DNA of 64,000 bases from Cephalopachus bancanus (lineage: Eukaryota > Chordata > Mammalia > Primates > Tarsiidae): assembly GCA_027257055.1 (NCBI GenBank), contig JAPVLO010000133.1:1488001-1552000 (forward strand), written 5' to 3'. The first letter of the stretch is position 1, and each line of letters starts with the position of its first letter. Positions 11,328 to 24,085 of the stretch are shown here, one piece after another. A program made the position numbers and the translations under genes. The notes under the pieces are model-generated. The model worked only from the letters and a program-made list of their open reading frames with translations. It ran no database searches and was not told the origin of the DNA.

Positions 11328-11440
11328 TGATCTGTAATTCTAGCACTTTGGGTAACTGGGACGGAAGATTGCTTAAGGCCAGGAATTCAAGACCAGCCTG
11401 GGCAACATAGTGAGACCTTGTCCCATTAAAAAAAAAATCT
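11328..11440 (+). mobile_element. Free left Alu monomer (FLAM-like)
   Basis: Reads 'tctgtaattctagcactttggg' through 'gaccagcctgggcaacatag' to 'agaccttgtcc' and then an A-run, with no right arm. Wording is of the ancestral FLAM/AluJ type, not the tarsier family. Confidence 0.85.
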
Positions 11441-12834
11441 CATTGTAGATTGAAGTTACATTTTGTATTATAAATACCTTCAAGCATATTTTCATGCATC
11501 TCAAATAGATACGTAACTAATAAAATTATAACTTCTAACACATAAATTATAAAATATCAGCACAAGTAGTTCACCCACCATCTGCCCCTGAGTCTCAGGA
11601 ATGATGTGGAGCTCTCCTCAAAAGTCTCCCCATTCATGAGGCTCCAGGTTAATTGGTGACAGATACTACCATCTCCCAGGAGTCACTGAGCACTTTGATC
11701 CACTTCTGCTCTTGAAGAACAGAGTTGACAGTGTGCATAATGAACTGACAAAGGTTTGCTTTAGTATGGTGGGGATGATAAAAGTAATTTCAAGCATTTG
11801 TTCACCACTTACTATGTGTCAGACATAACAGTGAAGCAAACCTTGCAAATTCTTTTGTTTCGATTTGTCAACTGAAAGGCTGGTATTCACAGTACCATCA
11901 CAAAGTGATAAAACATGGAAAATTCAGTTTTTTATTTATTTTTTCTCTATTTCACACTACACTTTTGGTATCACTTAGCCGAGTCTAAATTGCCCTGTTT
12001 AGTAAGTAGTCGATAATCAAAGTAGAAATTGAAGATACTTAAAAAGCAGCAAGGCACAGACATCACAAACAATGTCCATTGTTCTCAGCAGGGATGGGGG
12101 AGAATCTGCACACTCCTCCTCTTTACTCTTTACTTGTGGGAATTCTAAAGGGAGATTGTTATCCAAAATGAGTTGCAATGGATGGGCTTGAGAAAGTGTC
12201 TCCAATCTCAAAAATATCTCAGTAATTTTAAAATGAGCATGATATGTGCCAATTGAAAGCAAATTTTACTCTGATTTGTTTTGAAACTGCAAGGCATTTT
12301 AGCTCTCTGACCAAAGTCAGAATCTCTGAAATGTGTTCTCCCTTCCCTCAAATGCTTGGGAAATTTAATTCAGTCTATGAATCCATTTACCCAGATGCTA
12401 ATACATGTATGAAGAAGGACTTAACAGTGGATATGACTGAAGAACGTGGCCTATGCATTACTCTAAAGAAATATTTCATCAAATAGGTAACTCATGGTGG
12501 TGTACAGCCCCAATAGGTCAAGTGCCATTTTCTGACTCTCATCAAGCACCTTCACTAATACCAAATAGGATTTTCCTTTAAAAAAAAATGCTTAAAATAT
12601 TCAGAACAGAAACCAAAAATAGATGCTGTGATTATTTTTCAATAATCCACATAAATGTGGTATTTATCTCAATTATCAAATTTACAAATAAACACAGAAA
12701 ACATGTACTTGATTAATAAAAAAAACCTAAGGAAATGTGTGGTTAATAAAAGAAGAAAATGAAAGAGAAATGTACATGACTTAGTTTACTGAAGTTCTGG
12801 ACTCTTACTCAAGTCTAAATAAAATGGTTGAGAA
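11441..12834. other. Unassigned sequence with a possible MIR/L2 trace
   Basis: 'gttcaccacttactatgtgtcagac' (about 11800-11825) resembles the phrase shared by MIR and L2 3' ends; the match is short. The rest is not recognised. Confidence 0.4.
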
Positions 12835-14186
12835 TACATCTAACCAAGGAGATGAAAGATCTCTATACTGCTGAAATAGATAAAAAATAACACTAACAAG
12901 CTGGGCTTGGTGGCTCAGCCTGTAATCCCGCGCCTTTGGGAGGCTGAGGTGAGTGGATTGCCTGAGTCCGCGGGTTCGAGACCCGCCTGGGCAGCGAGAC
13001 CTCATCTCTACAATAAATCAAAAAATCCGCCGGGCATGGTAGCGCATGCCTGTAATTCCAGCTACTCGGAAAGCTGAGGCGGAAGGATCGCCGGAGCCCA
13101 GCAGGCGAGGCTGCGGTGGCCGGGAGCGGCCACTGCACTCCAGTCTGGGCGACAGAGTGAGACTCCAACTCAAAAAAAGAAAACACTAACAAATAGAAAA
13201 ACATTTTATGCTCATGGATTGGAAGAATCAATATTTTCAAAATGTCCATACTACTCAAAGCAACCCATGGATTCAACGCAATTGCTATCTATTTATCAGC
13301 ATTATTTTTAACAGAATTAGAAAAAATAATTCTAAAATTCATATGGAGCTAAGAAAGAGCTTGGATAGCCAAAGCAATCCTAAAGAAAGAGAAAACAAAC
13401 AAACAAACAAATAAAAAACAGAGTCAGGGACATGGCATTCAAACTTTACTACAAGGCTACAATAACCAATACAAGATGGCACTGGTCCAAAATAAACACA
13501 TAGACCAATGGAATAGAATAGAGAATCCAGAAATATAGTTGCTCTCCTACAACCCACTTATCTTTGACAAAGTTGACAAAAAAAGTCATGGAGGAATTTA
13601 CTCCCTATTCAATAAACAGTGCTGAAAAAACTGGCTAACCATATACAAAAGAATAAAGCTGGACCCCTACCTCTCATCATACACAAATGTTTAGGTTTAA
13701 GGACCTAAATATAAGACCGCAAACTATAGAAATCCTAGAAGAAAATCTAGGAAGCATTCGTCTAGACATTTGCATAGGCAACAAATTTAAACTAATTCCT
13801 CAAAAGCAAACACAGCAAAAAACAAAAATTGACAATTAGGACCCAATTAAACTAAAGAGATTTGTGTAGCAAAAACAATTATTAACAGAGTAAACCAACA
13901 ACCTACAGAATGGGAGAAAATATTTGCAAACTATACCTCTGACAAAGAACTAATATCTAGAATCTAACAGGAATGTAAACAAATTGACAATAAAAAAACC
14001 TCTAATAGCCAAATTAAAAAGTAGGTAAAAGATGTGATTAAATACTTCTCAAAACAGACATACTAGTGACAAGCAAACATACAAAAAAAAGTTCAACATC
14101 ACTAGTCATCAGAGAAACGCAAATTAAAATCACAATGAGATACCATTACCCATCTGTCAGAATGGCTATTATTGAAAAATCAATTT
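12835..14186 (+). mobile_element. L1 ORF2 fragment
   Basis: L1 ORF2 downstream of the reverse transcriptase core: 'ctaaccaaggagatgaaagatctc' through 'atgctcatggattggaagaatc' and 'aagctggacccctacctctcat' to 'ataccattacccatctgtcag'. It is heavily broken by stops and indels and interrupted by the Alu at 12900. Both ends are truncated. Confidence 0.87.
12900..13179 (+). mobile_element. Tarsier-type Alu, younger subfamily
   Basis: Full dimer with a perfect T-arm (12970-12986) and GGGAGC hairpin loop. The TSD is approximate (aaaataacactaacaa on the left, aaaacactaacaa on the right). It is inserted in L1 ORF2. Confidence 0.93.
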
Positions 14187-14600
14187 TGTCCTCCTTCATG
14201 ATTGCATAATATTCCATCATTTATATGTACCACATTTTTTTTATCCAGTCCACTTTCGATGGGCAACATGGTTGGTTCCATGTTTTTGCGATTGTGAATA
14301 ATGCTGCAATAAACATGCATGTGCAGGTATCTGTTTCATAGAATGATTTGAGTTCCTTCAGGTATATTAGTAGCCATAAAGAAGTTCATATGGAATTATG
14401 AACTACATAGCAACTTGGATGGACTTAGAGTCTATATAATACTGAGTGATCTATCACAGAAACAAAGAACTGAGTACCACATGTTCTCGCTCATAAGCCA
14501 ACCCTAAACAATTATCTGATCCTACAAGAAAGGGATTGGCAGTAGTGGGAAACTGCCAGTAAGGAGGGATGGGGCAAATATCATCAATAAGGGTACCATG
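14187..14600 (+). mobile_element. L1 3' segment with internal inversion
   Basis: 14187-14369 is L1 ORF2 C-terminal sequence on the reverse strand ('cataatattccatcatttatatg', 'gcaacatggttggttccatg'). From about 14370 to 14600 it continues as forward L1 3' sequence ('aactacatagcaacttggatgg', 'gggattggcagtagtggg', 'atcatcaataaggg'). An inverted 5' block followed by a direct 3' block is the twin-priming pattern. The A-tail is missing and no TSD was found, so rearrangement of a resident L1 is also possible. Confidence 0.7.
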
Positions 14601-15732
14601 TTATTTCCTCATTTACCCTTTTTGCTACTTTCCCCATATACATTATTTTAATATGTGGCTGCAAGCATTGTGCAAGGATTGTGGAGATCTTTCAAGACAG
14701 ACTGTTTCACGGTCCCATGAAAAATGATGATAAAGTACCAATTTGCCAAATATGATGTTCATTAATTCTAATTTTTACTTATTTTAATATTGTCCATTAA
14801 AGTACTGTGATGAAATTATATAAAATCTTAACCATTCACTGAACATATTGGTTTAATTAGTACATTTGTTGGTTGCTCACTATTAGAAAAATATCTTTAG
14901 CAATGAACTTGAACAAAAGTAACATATGCCAGATATGTCAGCAATGTTACCTTTGTAGTGCACCTTCCCCTCTGGGCAAGTCAAGGTCACTATATCTAAC
15001 AGGAAGTTTCTTGCTCACCCTATGGGTATCACTTTTATTTTCTTCTCCAGTCTAGATACAGGGAAGCTGGGATGCCTGAATTGATGATTCTAAGGTCATG
15101 GTTAACCTGAACTCAGACTTTATTTAACTTTGTACTAATTTAGGATCTACTTCTCTATACGTCTTTCTGTGTCCTTACTTGCTCTCCTAGGCCAGTCCCC
15201 TTTAGCTTCCTGCCTCTTATTTCTCTCCTTAGCTGTGAGCCTCACATTAGGGGAGAATCAAATCCTGCTGCATATTCAGATTTGAAATAACATTTTCTGT
15301 TTGAATTAGCGTCAGTTGTTCTCCTGGTGCTGTTTGTCACCATAGTCCCCTCACTGTGTGAGCAGCTTTTGAAAACAGTTGCTGAGGTCTGTACCACGTT
15401 GAGTTCTCTTGTTTGATAGTTATAATAATTGTGATTAAGTTAAACTTTCCCCTCAACAAAAGCCTTATCCTTCACTGTTGGTAATGGGAACACAGCAAGG
15501 CAAATACACACAAAATGTATGAAGTCATAGAAAGAATGCTGGTAATCCTGGTCCTTATTTTGGTTCAGCTTCCTTCTTTATTTGTATTTATGAGGGTAGC
15601 CCTCTGATCTTCCTCTCAAAAGTCACAATCACCCCACAACTTTAGCCAACCACTCTATAGTGTTCACTCCCAAATCGCTTGGAAAAATGTTTGGATTGCT
15701 TGGTAAAACTCACCCCATCCCTCCATCTTTTT
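14601..15732. other. Unassigned sequence
   Basis: No repeat family or exon recognised. The 60-aa frame at 14873 has no distinguishing features. Confidence 0.5.
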
Positions 15733-16022
15733 TTTTTTTTTTTTTTTGAGTTGGAGTCTCACTCTGTTGCCCAGACTGGAGTGCAGTGGATGCTCCCGGC
15801 CACTGCAGCCTTGGCCTGCTGGGCTCCGGCGATCCTTCCACCTCAGCCTTCCAAGTAGCTGGAACTACAGGCATGTACTACCACATCGGCTGATTTTTTA
15901 TTTATTGTAGAGATGAGGTCTCGCCAAGTTGCCCAGGTGGGTCTTGAACCCACGGGCTCAGGCAATCCACTCACCTCGGCCCCCCAAAGCACCGGATTAC
16001 AGGCTGAGCCACCGAGCCCAGC
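15733..16022 (-). mobile_element. Tarsier-type Alu, older subfamily, with compensated T-arm
   Basis: Reverse-strand full dimer with the older CAACTTGGCGAGACC junction. Its T-arm (15953-15937) reads GTGGG-TTCAAGA-CCCAC: one stem pair is T-A where the younger copies have C-G, and the stem is still perfect. The flanking repeat ccctccatctttt is seen at about 15718 and 16023. Confidence 0.93.
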
Positions 16023-16744
16023 CCCTCCATCTTTTAATAAGTACTAAGTATTATGTTAAAAACCTCACAAATGCCTAGACATGAATTCAGCAAATTTCAT
16101 TTATTAACCCTCTCCATTTTTCTGAATTTTCTATTAAACATATTACATATTTATTATCTGTATTATGTATTTAGAAGAAAAAAAGAGAGCAGATTCTGTC
16201 CTGCTCATATAGAATCTTAGGTAACACCAATATTTAATAGAAAATTCATGCAAAGACTCTTTCATGAAATATTTGGGGCATTAACAGAGTGGTAGGAAAA
16301 TTATTGAGTGGCATCATGAAAACCAGAGATGACATTTACTTAATTTCAGGCCACATCCACACAAATGTCAGTGGAAGAGATCTCCAAAAGCCCACTCTCA
16401 TTTTAAGTCAGACAATCCAGGTAGACAATACAACGAAGTAAAATCTATATTCACCTCGAACCCTTTTTTACTCATTGTAATTGATTAGATGTATCACAAT
16501 GGCAGATTCTGAGTGCCTATTTTTATTCATAACCAGTACTACCAGCTAAAGGGAAAAAGTAGTCAAGCATTGTCTTAAACAGTCGTGGTACTATGCAGTT
16601 GTCGTGGGCATTGCTATCTCAGGGCTAATATGTCTAATATGGAACACTTTTAGGTCCTGAAATATTTCAGCCACCATTTTTCATTATTTGATGCCTCATG
16701 CATTTGCATCCTATTGCCCTTTTATTTTTATTTTAAAAAATTTT
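16023..16744. other. Unassigned sequence
   Basis: No recognised element; AT-rich, directly upstream of the long L1. Confidence 0.5.
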
Positions 16745-18117
16745 GAGGGACTTCCAGCAAGATGGTGACGGGGCAACCTTCTCTATGAAACCCTCTGCAA
16801 AGGAGAACTGCAGTGGGTCTCTGGCTCTCTCCCCGGGGGCTGGAGACCCCAACATCACAGCCTGCTCTTCACACGGAGCTTGGCCATTGCCACCGCTGGG
16901 GCATTGCAGTGGTCTGGACAGCCACTGCAGTCGCAGACACAGCAGCCACTGGCACTGCCACCGCAGCCTCCATGGCGGCCATAGCACATTGTGACACCTG
17001 TGCCTGAGGGGATCCACAACTTCAGTCCTTGAAGCCCCTGCAGGGAAGATCTGCTGGGATCACTGCCACCTTTCCTGTGACCGTGACGTCCTGCCTGCTG
17101 TGGGTCTCCTCCTGTGTGCCCTGAGGCAGGCTTCCATCTCCAGCCTCTGCCATTCCTGTCTGGCCCCACCCCCTCTGGGGCAAGCAGCTGAGATAGCACC
17201 ACCTGCTGGCGACTTAAGGTAACAACACCGAAACGGGAGAAACAAGCTTGAAAAATAGACATAGGCCAGAGTGGCGAACGGAGGGTGATCTGAACTGTCC
17301 TTCACAGCAGGCCAGGGGCAACTGACCCTAACTGCAAACTAATTTACCAGCTTGAAAAGAAAGCTAGAAATCAGAGCTGAAAGGACATTGGACTTAAACG
17401 AAAAGTCTCAGAGTGTGCTTGATTGGTTCTGTTAGTTTAATGACTTAATTCTATTCCTACTGTATTGCTCCTTTTTCTTTTCTTTTTTCCTCACCTTTTC
17501 TTCTCTTTTCTTCTCTCTGTAAACCATATCTTTGTATAGAGGAACAGCACACCAATAAGGTGGTTGGTTAGCTTGTATGTTAGCATCATTGTATGTTTTA
17601 TTTTTTTTGTATGGGAGTTGGTTAGTCTGTAGCTGTGGTCTATTGTTTTTATCTGTTTCAGTATAGATCTCTCTCTCCATTTGTTGGTACACTCGTTTGT
17701 TTCCCCCCTTACTCCTCTATCTCTCCACCACCCTCTTCAACCCACTGTCTGCTCCATTCTCTTCCCACTGCTAACCACATTTTATTTCAGGGAATAAACC
17801 TAGCCCCACTACACAGACAGATTCCAAGGCAGTGGGAAATAGGTTTCAGATTATCCATACACTTGTCAGCAAATACCAGCACCTGCAGATAGATTTTTAA
17901 TCATAGTCCCCCCTTAAGTAAATCTCAAACCTGCAAAAAGGACCACCCCCAACCTACAGTGCAACTCCAGAATTGAACAAAATAAGAAGGCATATATAAA
18001 GAATAGGAGATTGAACAAACAGAAATAAAACCAATCCCTCTACCCAAAAATAACAGAATTAAAGAAGACAGTGATGTGGAGGGAAGGAAAAGTAGGGAGG
18101 GGGGGAAATATTGCACA

Positions 18118-19030
18118 AATGAAGAAAAACCAAAAGAAGAATATAGGTCTCACACAGACCCCTGGGAGGTCAGACACTGAGAAAACAGATTCTGGAACAC
18201 AAAAAATGAAGAGTCCCCAGAATGACTGGTCACATGCAATAAACCCAGACATCAAGACATTAATAGAGAGAATTAAAAAAATTGAGACGAGACAAGAAGA
18301 AAATAGGAAGGAGCTGATGTCAGAAATAAAAGCAGTGAAGAATACTGTGATGGAAATAAATAACAAACCAATAAGCATGGAAAGCAGAATTAGCCAAGCA
18401 GAAGAAAGAACCTCAGAGCTCAAAGACCAAAACACAGAACTAACCCAAACTGTCAAAAGCATAGAAAAGAAGCTCAAAAAGACAGAACAAAACCTGCAAG
18501 AGATGAATGATCACTTCAAGAGACCAAACCTAAGAGTAATTGGGCTTCCTGAGGCAGAAAGAGAAACAGAGGCCACACTGGAACAAACATTTCATGAAAT
18601 CATTCAAGAAACCTTCCCTCATCTCATCAAGGATGAAAAAAATTCAAACACAAGAGATTCAGAGAACCCCTGCAAGACAACAAACGAGAAGACCAACTCC
18701 CAGACACATAATAATTTGCCTAAGCAAAGTAGCTATAAAAGAAAAAATCCTAAAGGCAGCAAGAGAAAAAGGCCAGACTACCTACCAGTGAAGACCAATT
18801 AGAATAGCAGCAGATTTATCCACAGAAACCCTTCAGGCCAGGAGAGCCTGGAGCCCTATCCTCAAAGTTCTAAAAGACAAACAATTTCAACCACGAATAA
18901 CCTACCCAGCCAAACTAAGCTTCATTAGTGAGGGAGAATTGAAATCTTTTCCAGATATCCAATCCCTAAGAACCTATGCTGCCACCAGACCATCTCTACA
19001 AGAAACACGTAAGAAAGTACTGAATACAGA
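18118..19030 (+). pseudogene. L1 ORF1 (ORF1p RNA-binding coiled-coil protein), disrupted
   Basis: The start chosen is the ATG at 18118 (MKKNQKKNIG), not the upstream in-frame ATG at 18071, because L1 ORF1p begins with a basic MxKKQ-like stretch. The coiled coil runs from about IKTLIERIKKIETRQEE to SIEKKLKKTEQNLQE, and the RRM begins PNLRVIGLPE. The frame breaks near 18650 and the first frame stops at 18800. C-terminal domain sequence (LQARRAWSPIL, FQPRITYPAKLSF, SEGE) continues in another frame to about 19030. In an active element this protein coats L1 RNA as a trimer. Confidence 0.88.
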
Positions 19031-19160
19031 AGAAAAAGAAAAAAGAACAACAACATTCTTCACAAGAGTACAAGCAAAAGATTAAAAACACACATGGACC
19101 AACTCTAAAACCAAAAGAAAGACAGCAAACAAACAGGAACAACAACTCTGTAAGAACCTT

Positions 19161-22100
19161 ATGGCGGGGATCAACTCTTGCATTTCAATTATTAGCCTAA
19201 ATGTGAATGAATTAAATGCACCACTGAAAAGACATAGAATGGCAAAATGGATAAAATATCATCAGGCAACAATCTATTGCCTTCAAGAGACTCACCTCAC
19301 TAGAAAGGACACCACAGACTCAAAGTACGAGGATGGGAAACAAACTTTCAGGCGAATGGAATACAAAAGAAAGGAGGAGTAGCGATCTTAATTTCAGACA
19401 AAATACCCTTCAAACTATTAAAAATCAAAAAAGATACAGAAGGCCACTACATAATGATAAAAGGCTCAATCCATCAACAAGAAAAATCTATCCTAAACAT
19501 GTATGCACCAAATATAGGTGTGCCAACTTTCATACAGCAACTTCTAGGAAAACTAAAGAAAGATATTGACTCTAACATCATCATAACTGGGGACTTTAAT
19601 ACCCCACTCACAAACCTAGACAGATCATCAGGACAAAAAATCAGCAAGGAGATCCAGAACCTCAATTTGACTTGTGACCAAATGGACTTAATTGATACCT
19701 ACAGAACACTCCATCCTTGACCACAGAATATACATTCTACTCATTACCACGTGGAATGTATTCTAAGATCGGCCACATAATTGGCCATAAATCAATTATA
19801 AGCAAATTTAAAAGGACCTAAATTCTACCATGCACCTTCTCGGACCACAGTGGAATAAAAATAAACATTGACACCAACAAAGTCCCCCCAAAACCCACAA
19901 AGACATGGACACTAAAGACATGGACATGATGCTAAACAATTCCTGGGTCAATGATGAAATCAAAACAGAGATCAAAAGATACCTGAAAACAAATGAAAAT
20001 GAAGAAACATCTTACCCAAATCTCTGGGACACCTTCAAAGCTGTAGTAAGAGAGGAATTTATATCTCTACAAGCACACATGAAGAAAATGGAAAGAACAT
20101 AAATTAACAATCTAATAAGCCACTTAAGGAAGTTGGAAAAGCAAGACCATAAAAACCCTAATTTCAGCAGAAGAATCCAGATCACCAAAATAAAAGCCCA
20201 AATCCAGAACATAGAAGACAAAAAGATAATACAAAAAAATCAATGAAACAAAAAGCTGGTTCTTCGAAAGGATAAACAAGATTGATGATCCCCTATCTAG
20301 ACTGACCAAGAAAAAATGAGAAAAACCCCAAACCAGCACAATCAGAAACACAAAAGATGAAGTCACATCTGACCCTGAAGAAATACAAAAGATCATTGGA
20401 GATTACTATGTACGCTTGTATGGAAACAAACTTGAAAACCTTAAGGAAATGGAGGACTTTCTGACATCACACAACCTACCTAGGTTAGAACAAGAAGAAA
20501 TTGAGACCCTAGGTAGACCAATAGCAATCAAGGAAATTGACTACGTAATAAGAAAACTACCTACCAAAAAAGTCCTGGTACAGATGGCTTTCCAGCAGAA
20601 TTCTACAAGACATATAAGGAGGAGCTGATACCAATCCTGCTGAAGGTATTCCAGGCAATTGAAAAAGATGGAACTCTCCTCAAATCATTTTACGAAGCCA
20701 ACATCACATTGATACCCGAGCCAGATAAAGATCCAACAAAGAAAGAGAACTACAGACCAATATCTTTGATGAACATAGATGCTAAAATTCTCAACAAGAT
20801 CCTAGCAAACCAGATTCAACAATACATTTCAAAAATCATCCATCATGACCAAGTAGGCTTCATTCCTGGGATGCAAGCCTGGTTCAACATTCGTAAAACC
20901 ATAAATGTAATTAAATACATCAACAGATGTCAATACAAAAACCACGATTATATCATTAGATGCAGAAAAAGCTTTTGATAAAATCCAGCACCCCTTCTGG
21001 ATAAAAACCCTTGAACATCTAGGCATATGGGGAACATACCTCAAAATAGTAAAAGCCATCTACAAGAAACCCACAGCCAGCATACTCCTAAATGAACAAA
21101 AATTGGAACCATTTCCTCTGAAAACTGGAACAAGACAAGGATGCCCACTCTTAACCCTCCTGTTCAACATAGTATTAGAAGTCCTGGCTTGAGCAATCAG
21201 AGAAGAGAAGGCAATCAGGGGTATCCAAATAGGAAAAGAGGAAGTCAAGTTATCTCTCTTTGCAGATGATATGATTGTGTACCTTGAAAACCCAAGATAA
21301 TCTGTCAAAAACCTCCTTACACTGATAAAGGCCTTTGGCAAAATCTCAGGATACAAAGTAAGTGTGCAAAAGATAATCGCATTTCTTTACACCAATAATC
21401 AACAAACAGAAACCCAAATAAAAAACACAATTCCATTCACAATAGTCACAAAAAAAATGAAATACCTTAGCATCTTTCTAACCAGAGACGTGAAAGACCT
21501 TTACATTGGAAACTACAAAATACTGCCTAAAGAAATCAAAGATGACACAAACAAGTGGAAAAATATCCCATGCTCATGGATTGGAAGAATCAACATTGTG
21601 AAGATGTCCATTTTACCTAAGGCAATCTACAAATTCAATGCAATACCCATCAAATTACCAGCAACATTCTTCTCAGACCTAGAAAAGACAACACAGGAAT
21701 TCATATGGAAACACAAACGTCCAAGAATAGCCAGAACAATCCTCAGCAAACAAACAAACAAACAAAAAAAAAAACAAAGCAGGTGGTATCACATTACCAG
21801 ACTTCAAACTTTACTATAAAGCTACAATAATCAAAACAGCTTGGTATTGGTACAGGAACAGGCATACAGATCAATGGAATAGAACTGAGATTTCCGAAGC
21901 AAAACCTCAATTTCTCAACCAACTCATCTTCAACAAAGCCTCCACCACCTACCACTGGGGAGAGGAGAACCTATTCAGTAAATGGTGCTGGGAAAACTGG
22001 CTGACCATATGCAGAAGACTGAAACAGGACCCCTATCTATCCCCATGCACAAAGGTTAACTCCAAATGGATCAGAGACCTAAATCTAAAACCTCAAACCA

Positions 22101-22985
22101 TAAGAACCTTAGAAAATGAAGGACATACCCTCATGGAAATCGGAACTGGCATTCAAATCCTGAAGAAAACCTGAAACCTACAGGTCATAAGAGAGAAGAT
22201 AGACAAGTGGGACCTTATTAAACTGACAAGCTTCTGCAAAGCCAAAGAAACCATCAAGAGAGCAGGGAGATAGCCTATAGCCTGGGAAAAAGTATTTGAC
22301 AATACCATGTCTGACAAAGGCTTGAATCTAGAAGGAACTCAAACGTGCTGAAAAGAAAAAAAACAAACAACCCCATTATAAAATGGGCAAAAGATATTAA
22401 CGGACACTTCACAAAGGAAGACATCTGAGCAGCCAACACACACATGAAGAAATGTTCAACATCACTAATCATCAGGAAGATGCAAATCAAAACCACACTG
22501 AGAAACCACCTAACTCCAGCCAGAATGGTAATTATCAACAACTCAAAAAATAACAGCTGCTGGAGAGGGTGTGGTGAAAAGGGAACACTTCTACACTGTT
22601 GGTGGGAGTGTAAACTAGTGCAACCTCTGTGAAAAGCAGTGTGGCAATTCATAAAAGCTCTAAATATCAACCTCCCGTATGAACCTGCAATCCCCCTACT
22701 GGGAGTATATCCTGAAGAACTCAAATCACTCTATAGAAAAGATACCTGCATATGTATGTTTATCGTTGCATTGGTCACAATAGCAAAAACCTGGAAACAA
22801 CTATGCTGCCCACCACAAGAGGACTGGATTAAAAAATGTGGTACATCTACATGATGGAAATCTATGCAGTCATAAAAAAAGAACAAAATCATGAATTGCG
22901 CAGCAACCTGGATGGAACTAGAGTCTATAATACTGAGTGACCTCTCACAGAAACAAAGATCCTAGTATCACATGTTCTCACTCAT
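19161..22985 (+). pseudogene. L1 ORF2 (endonuclease / reverse transcriptase), disrupted
   Basis: Starts MAGINSCISIISLNVNELN. Endonuclease motifs survive in separate frames: LQETH (about 19276), GDFN (about 19590) and SDHSGI (about 19840). The reverse-transcriptase block includes [19 protein letters not shown] (about 20755) and the catalytic FADD box (21259-21270), with a stop shortly after it (21298). The C-terminal Cys-rich motif [18 protein letters not shown] (22558-22611) fits CX3CX7HX4C. Many stops and frameshifts lie between these pieces. Confidence 0.92.
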
Positions 22986-23394
22986 ATAATGGACCTTTAA
23001 CATCCAATGTAATAGTATAAGAAAATGACTGACAGTGGTGGGAAACTATGGGGGGGAGGGAGGTGCGATTAAAGGTAGCAAATATCTGTCTGGGGATGGG
23101 GAAACACCTCTTATCAACAGGGTGCCTGAATGAAATGTATTTGTATACCTAACCCTTAACTGTACCCCACAAAACCATAATAAAAAATATTGATTATTGA
23201 TAAAAAAAAAGAAAGATAAAAGCAAAGGTCGAGTCAATGACAGTGATAAAATTTGGGAATTGCAAAATGGATCACGTGGTAACTGAAAAACCAACCAAAG
23301 ACCTAGCACTGGCGGCAACTGAGTAAAAATGAAGTTTACCCTTCAGAGACCTGGAGAGTCACATGTGTGGGAGCGACATGACTAACTGAAAATA

Positions 23395-23521
23395 AGTTAC
23401 TATCCCCCTGAGCCTCCAGAGGAGAGCATCCCTTGCAGACACCTTGATTTCAGCCCAGTAAGACTCATGCTGGATTTCTGACTTATGGGACTGGGTGATA
23501 ATAAATTAGTGCTGTGTTTAA
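23395..23521 (+). mobile_element. MaLR LTR 3' end (MLT1/MST-like fragment)
   Basis: 'gagcctccagaggagagcatccc', 'acaccttgatttcagcccag', 'gacttatgggactgg' and 'ataataaattagtgctgtgttt' follow the 3' end of an MLT1-type LTR with its polyadenylation region. Bases 23211-23394 may be its decayed 5' part. Confidence 0.6.
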
Positions 23522-24085
23522 AAAAAAATTATTTTAAATATGTGCGCAGAATTCAGGGTTAGGTATACAAATGTTCATTATGCGGGTATTCTTGTTGATG
23601 AGGCGCCCCCCACTCCCCAGCAGTCTCCCACTACTGCCAATCTCCCTTGCCCACTTCCCTGGCATTTTCCCACTACTGCCAATCCCTTTCTTATAGTATA
23701 TGATAATTGTTCAAGGTCTGCTTATGAGTGAGAACATGCGGTACTCAGTTCTTTGTTTCTGTGATGGATCACTCAGTATTATAGATTCTAAGTTCATACA
23801 AGTTGCTGTGAAGTTCATAATTTTGCCTTTCTTTATAACTGCATAGTATTCTATTGTGTATATGTACCACGTTTTAAAAAATCCAGTCTACTTCAATAGG
23901 CAGCATGGTTGGTTCCATGTTCTTGCTATTGTGAACAATGCTGCAATAAACGTGTGTGTGGGTATCTTTTTCATAGAGTAATTTGAGTTCCTCTGAGTAT
24001 ATTCTCAGTAGAGGGATTACAGAGTCGTATGGAAGATCAATTTTTAGATCTTTTAGGAATCGCCATTGATGGGGCGTTTGCAAAG
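23522..24085 (-). mobile_element. L1 3' end, reverse strand
   Basis: On the reverse strand it ends 'gtatacctaaccctgaattctg', with ORF2 C-terminal sequence (L-P-I-E, S-K-N-M-E-P-T) encoded near 23880-24000. Its 3'UTR contains a repeated unit: 'attggcagtagtgggaaa' and 'attggcagtagtgggaga' lie about 50 bp apart. Confidence 0.85.

Larger units (their letters stand above)
16745..23210 (+). mobile_element. Nearly full-length L1 retrotransposon
   Basis: About 6.5 kb, the size of an intact primate L1, in canonical order. The 5'UTR (16745-18117) starts gagggacttccagcaagatgg and has a GC-rich first half and a pyrimidine-rich part near 17455-17520. ORF1 remnant (18118 to about 19030), ORF2 remnant (19161 to about 22985) and a 3'UTR with the G-rich tract gggggggagggagg (about 23050) follow, ending in an A-rich tail. 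No convincing TSD was found. Both ORFs are disrupted, so it cannot move. The 3' end matches the truncated copy at 56961. Confidence 0.93.

Noticed and set aside
18071..18117. Upstream in-frame ATG as the L1 ORF1 start
   Set aside because: The ATG at 18118 gives the basic N-terminus expected of ORF1p; the upstream extension lies in the 5'UTR.
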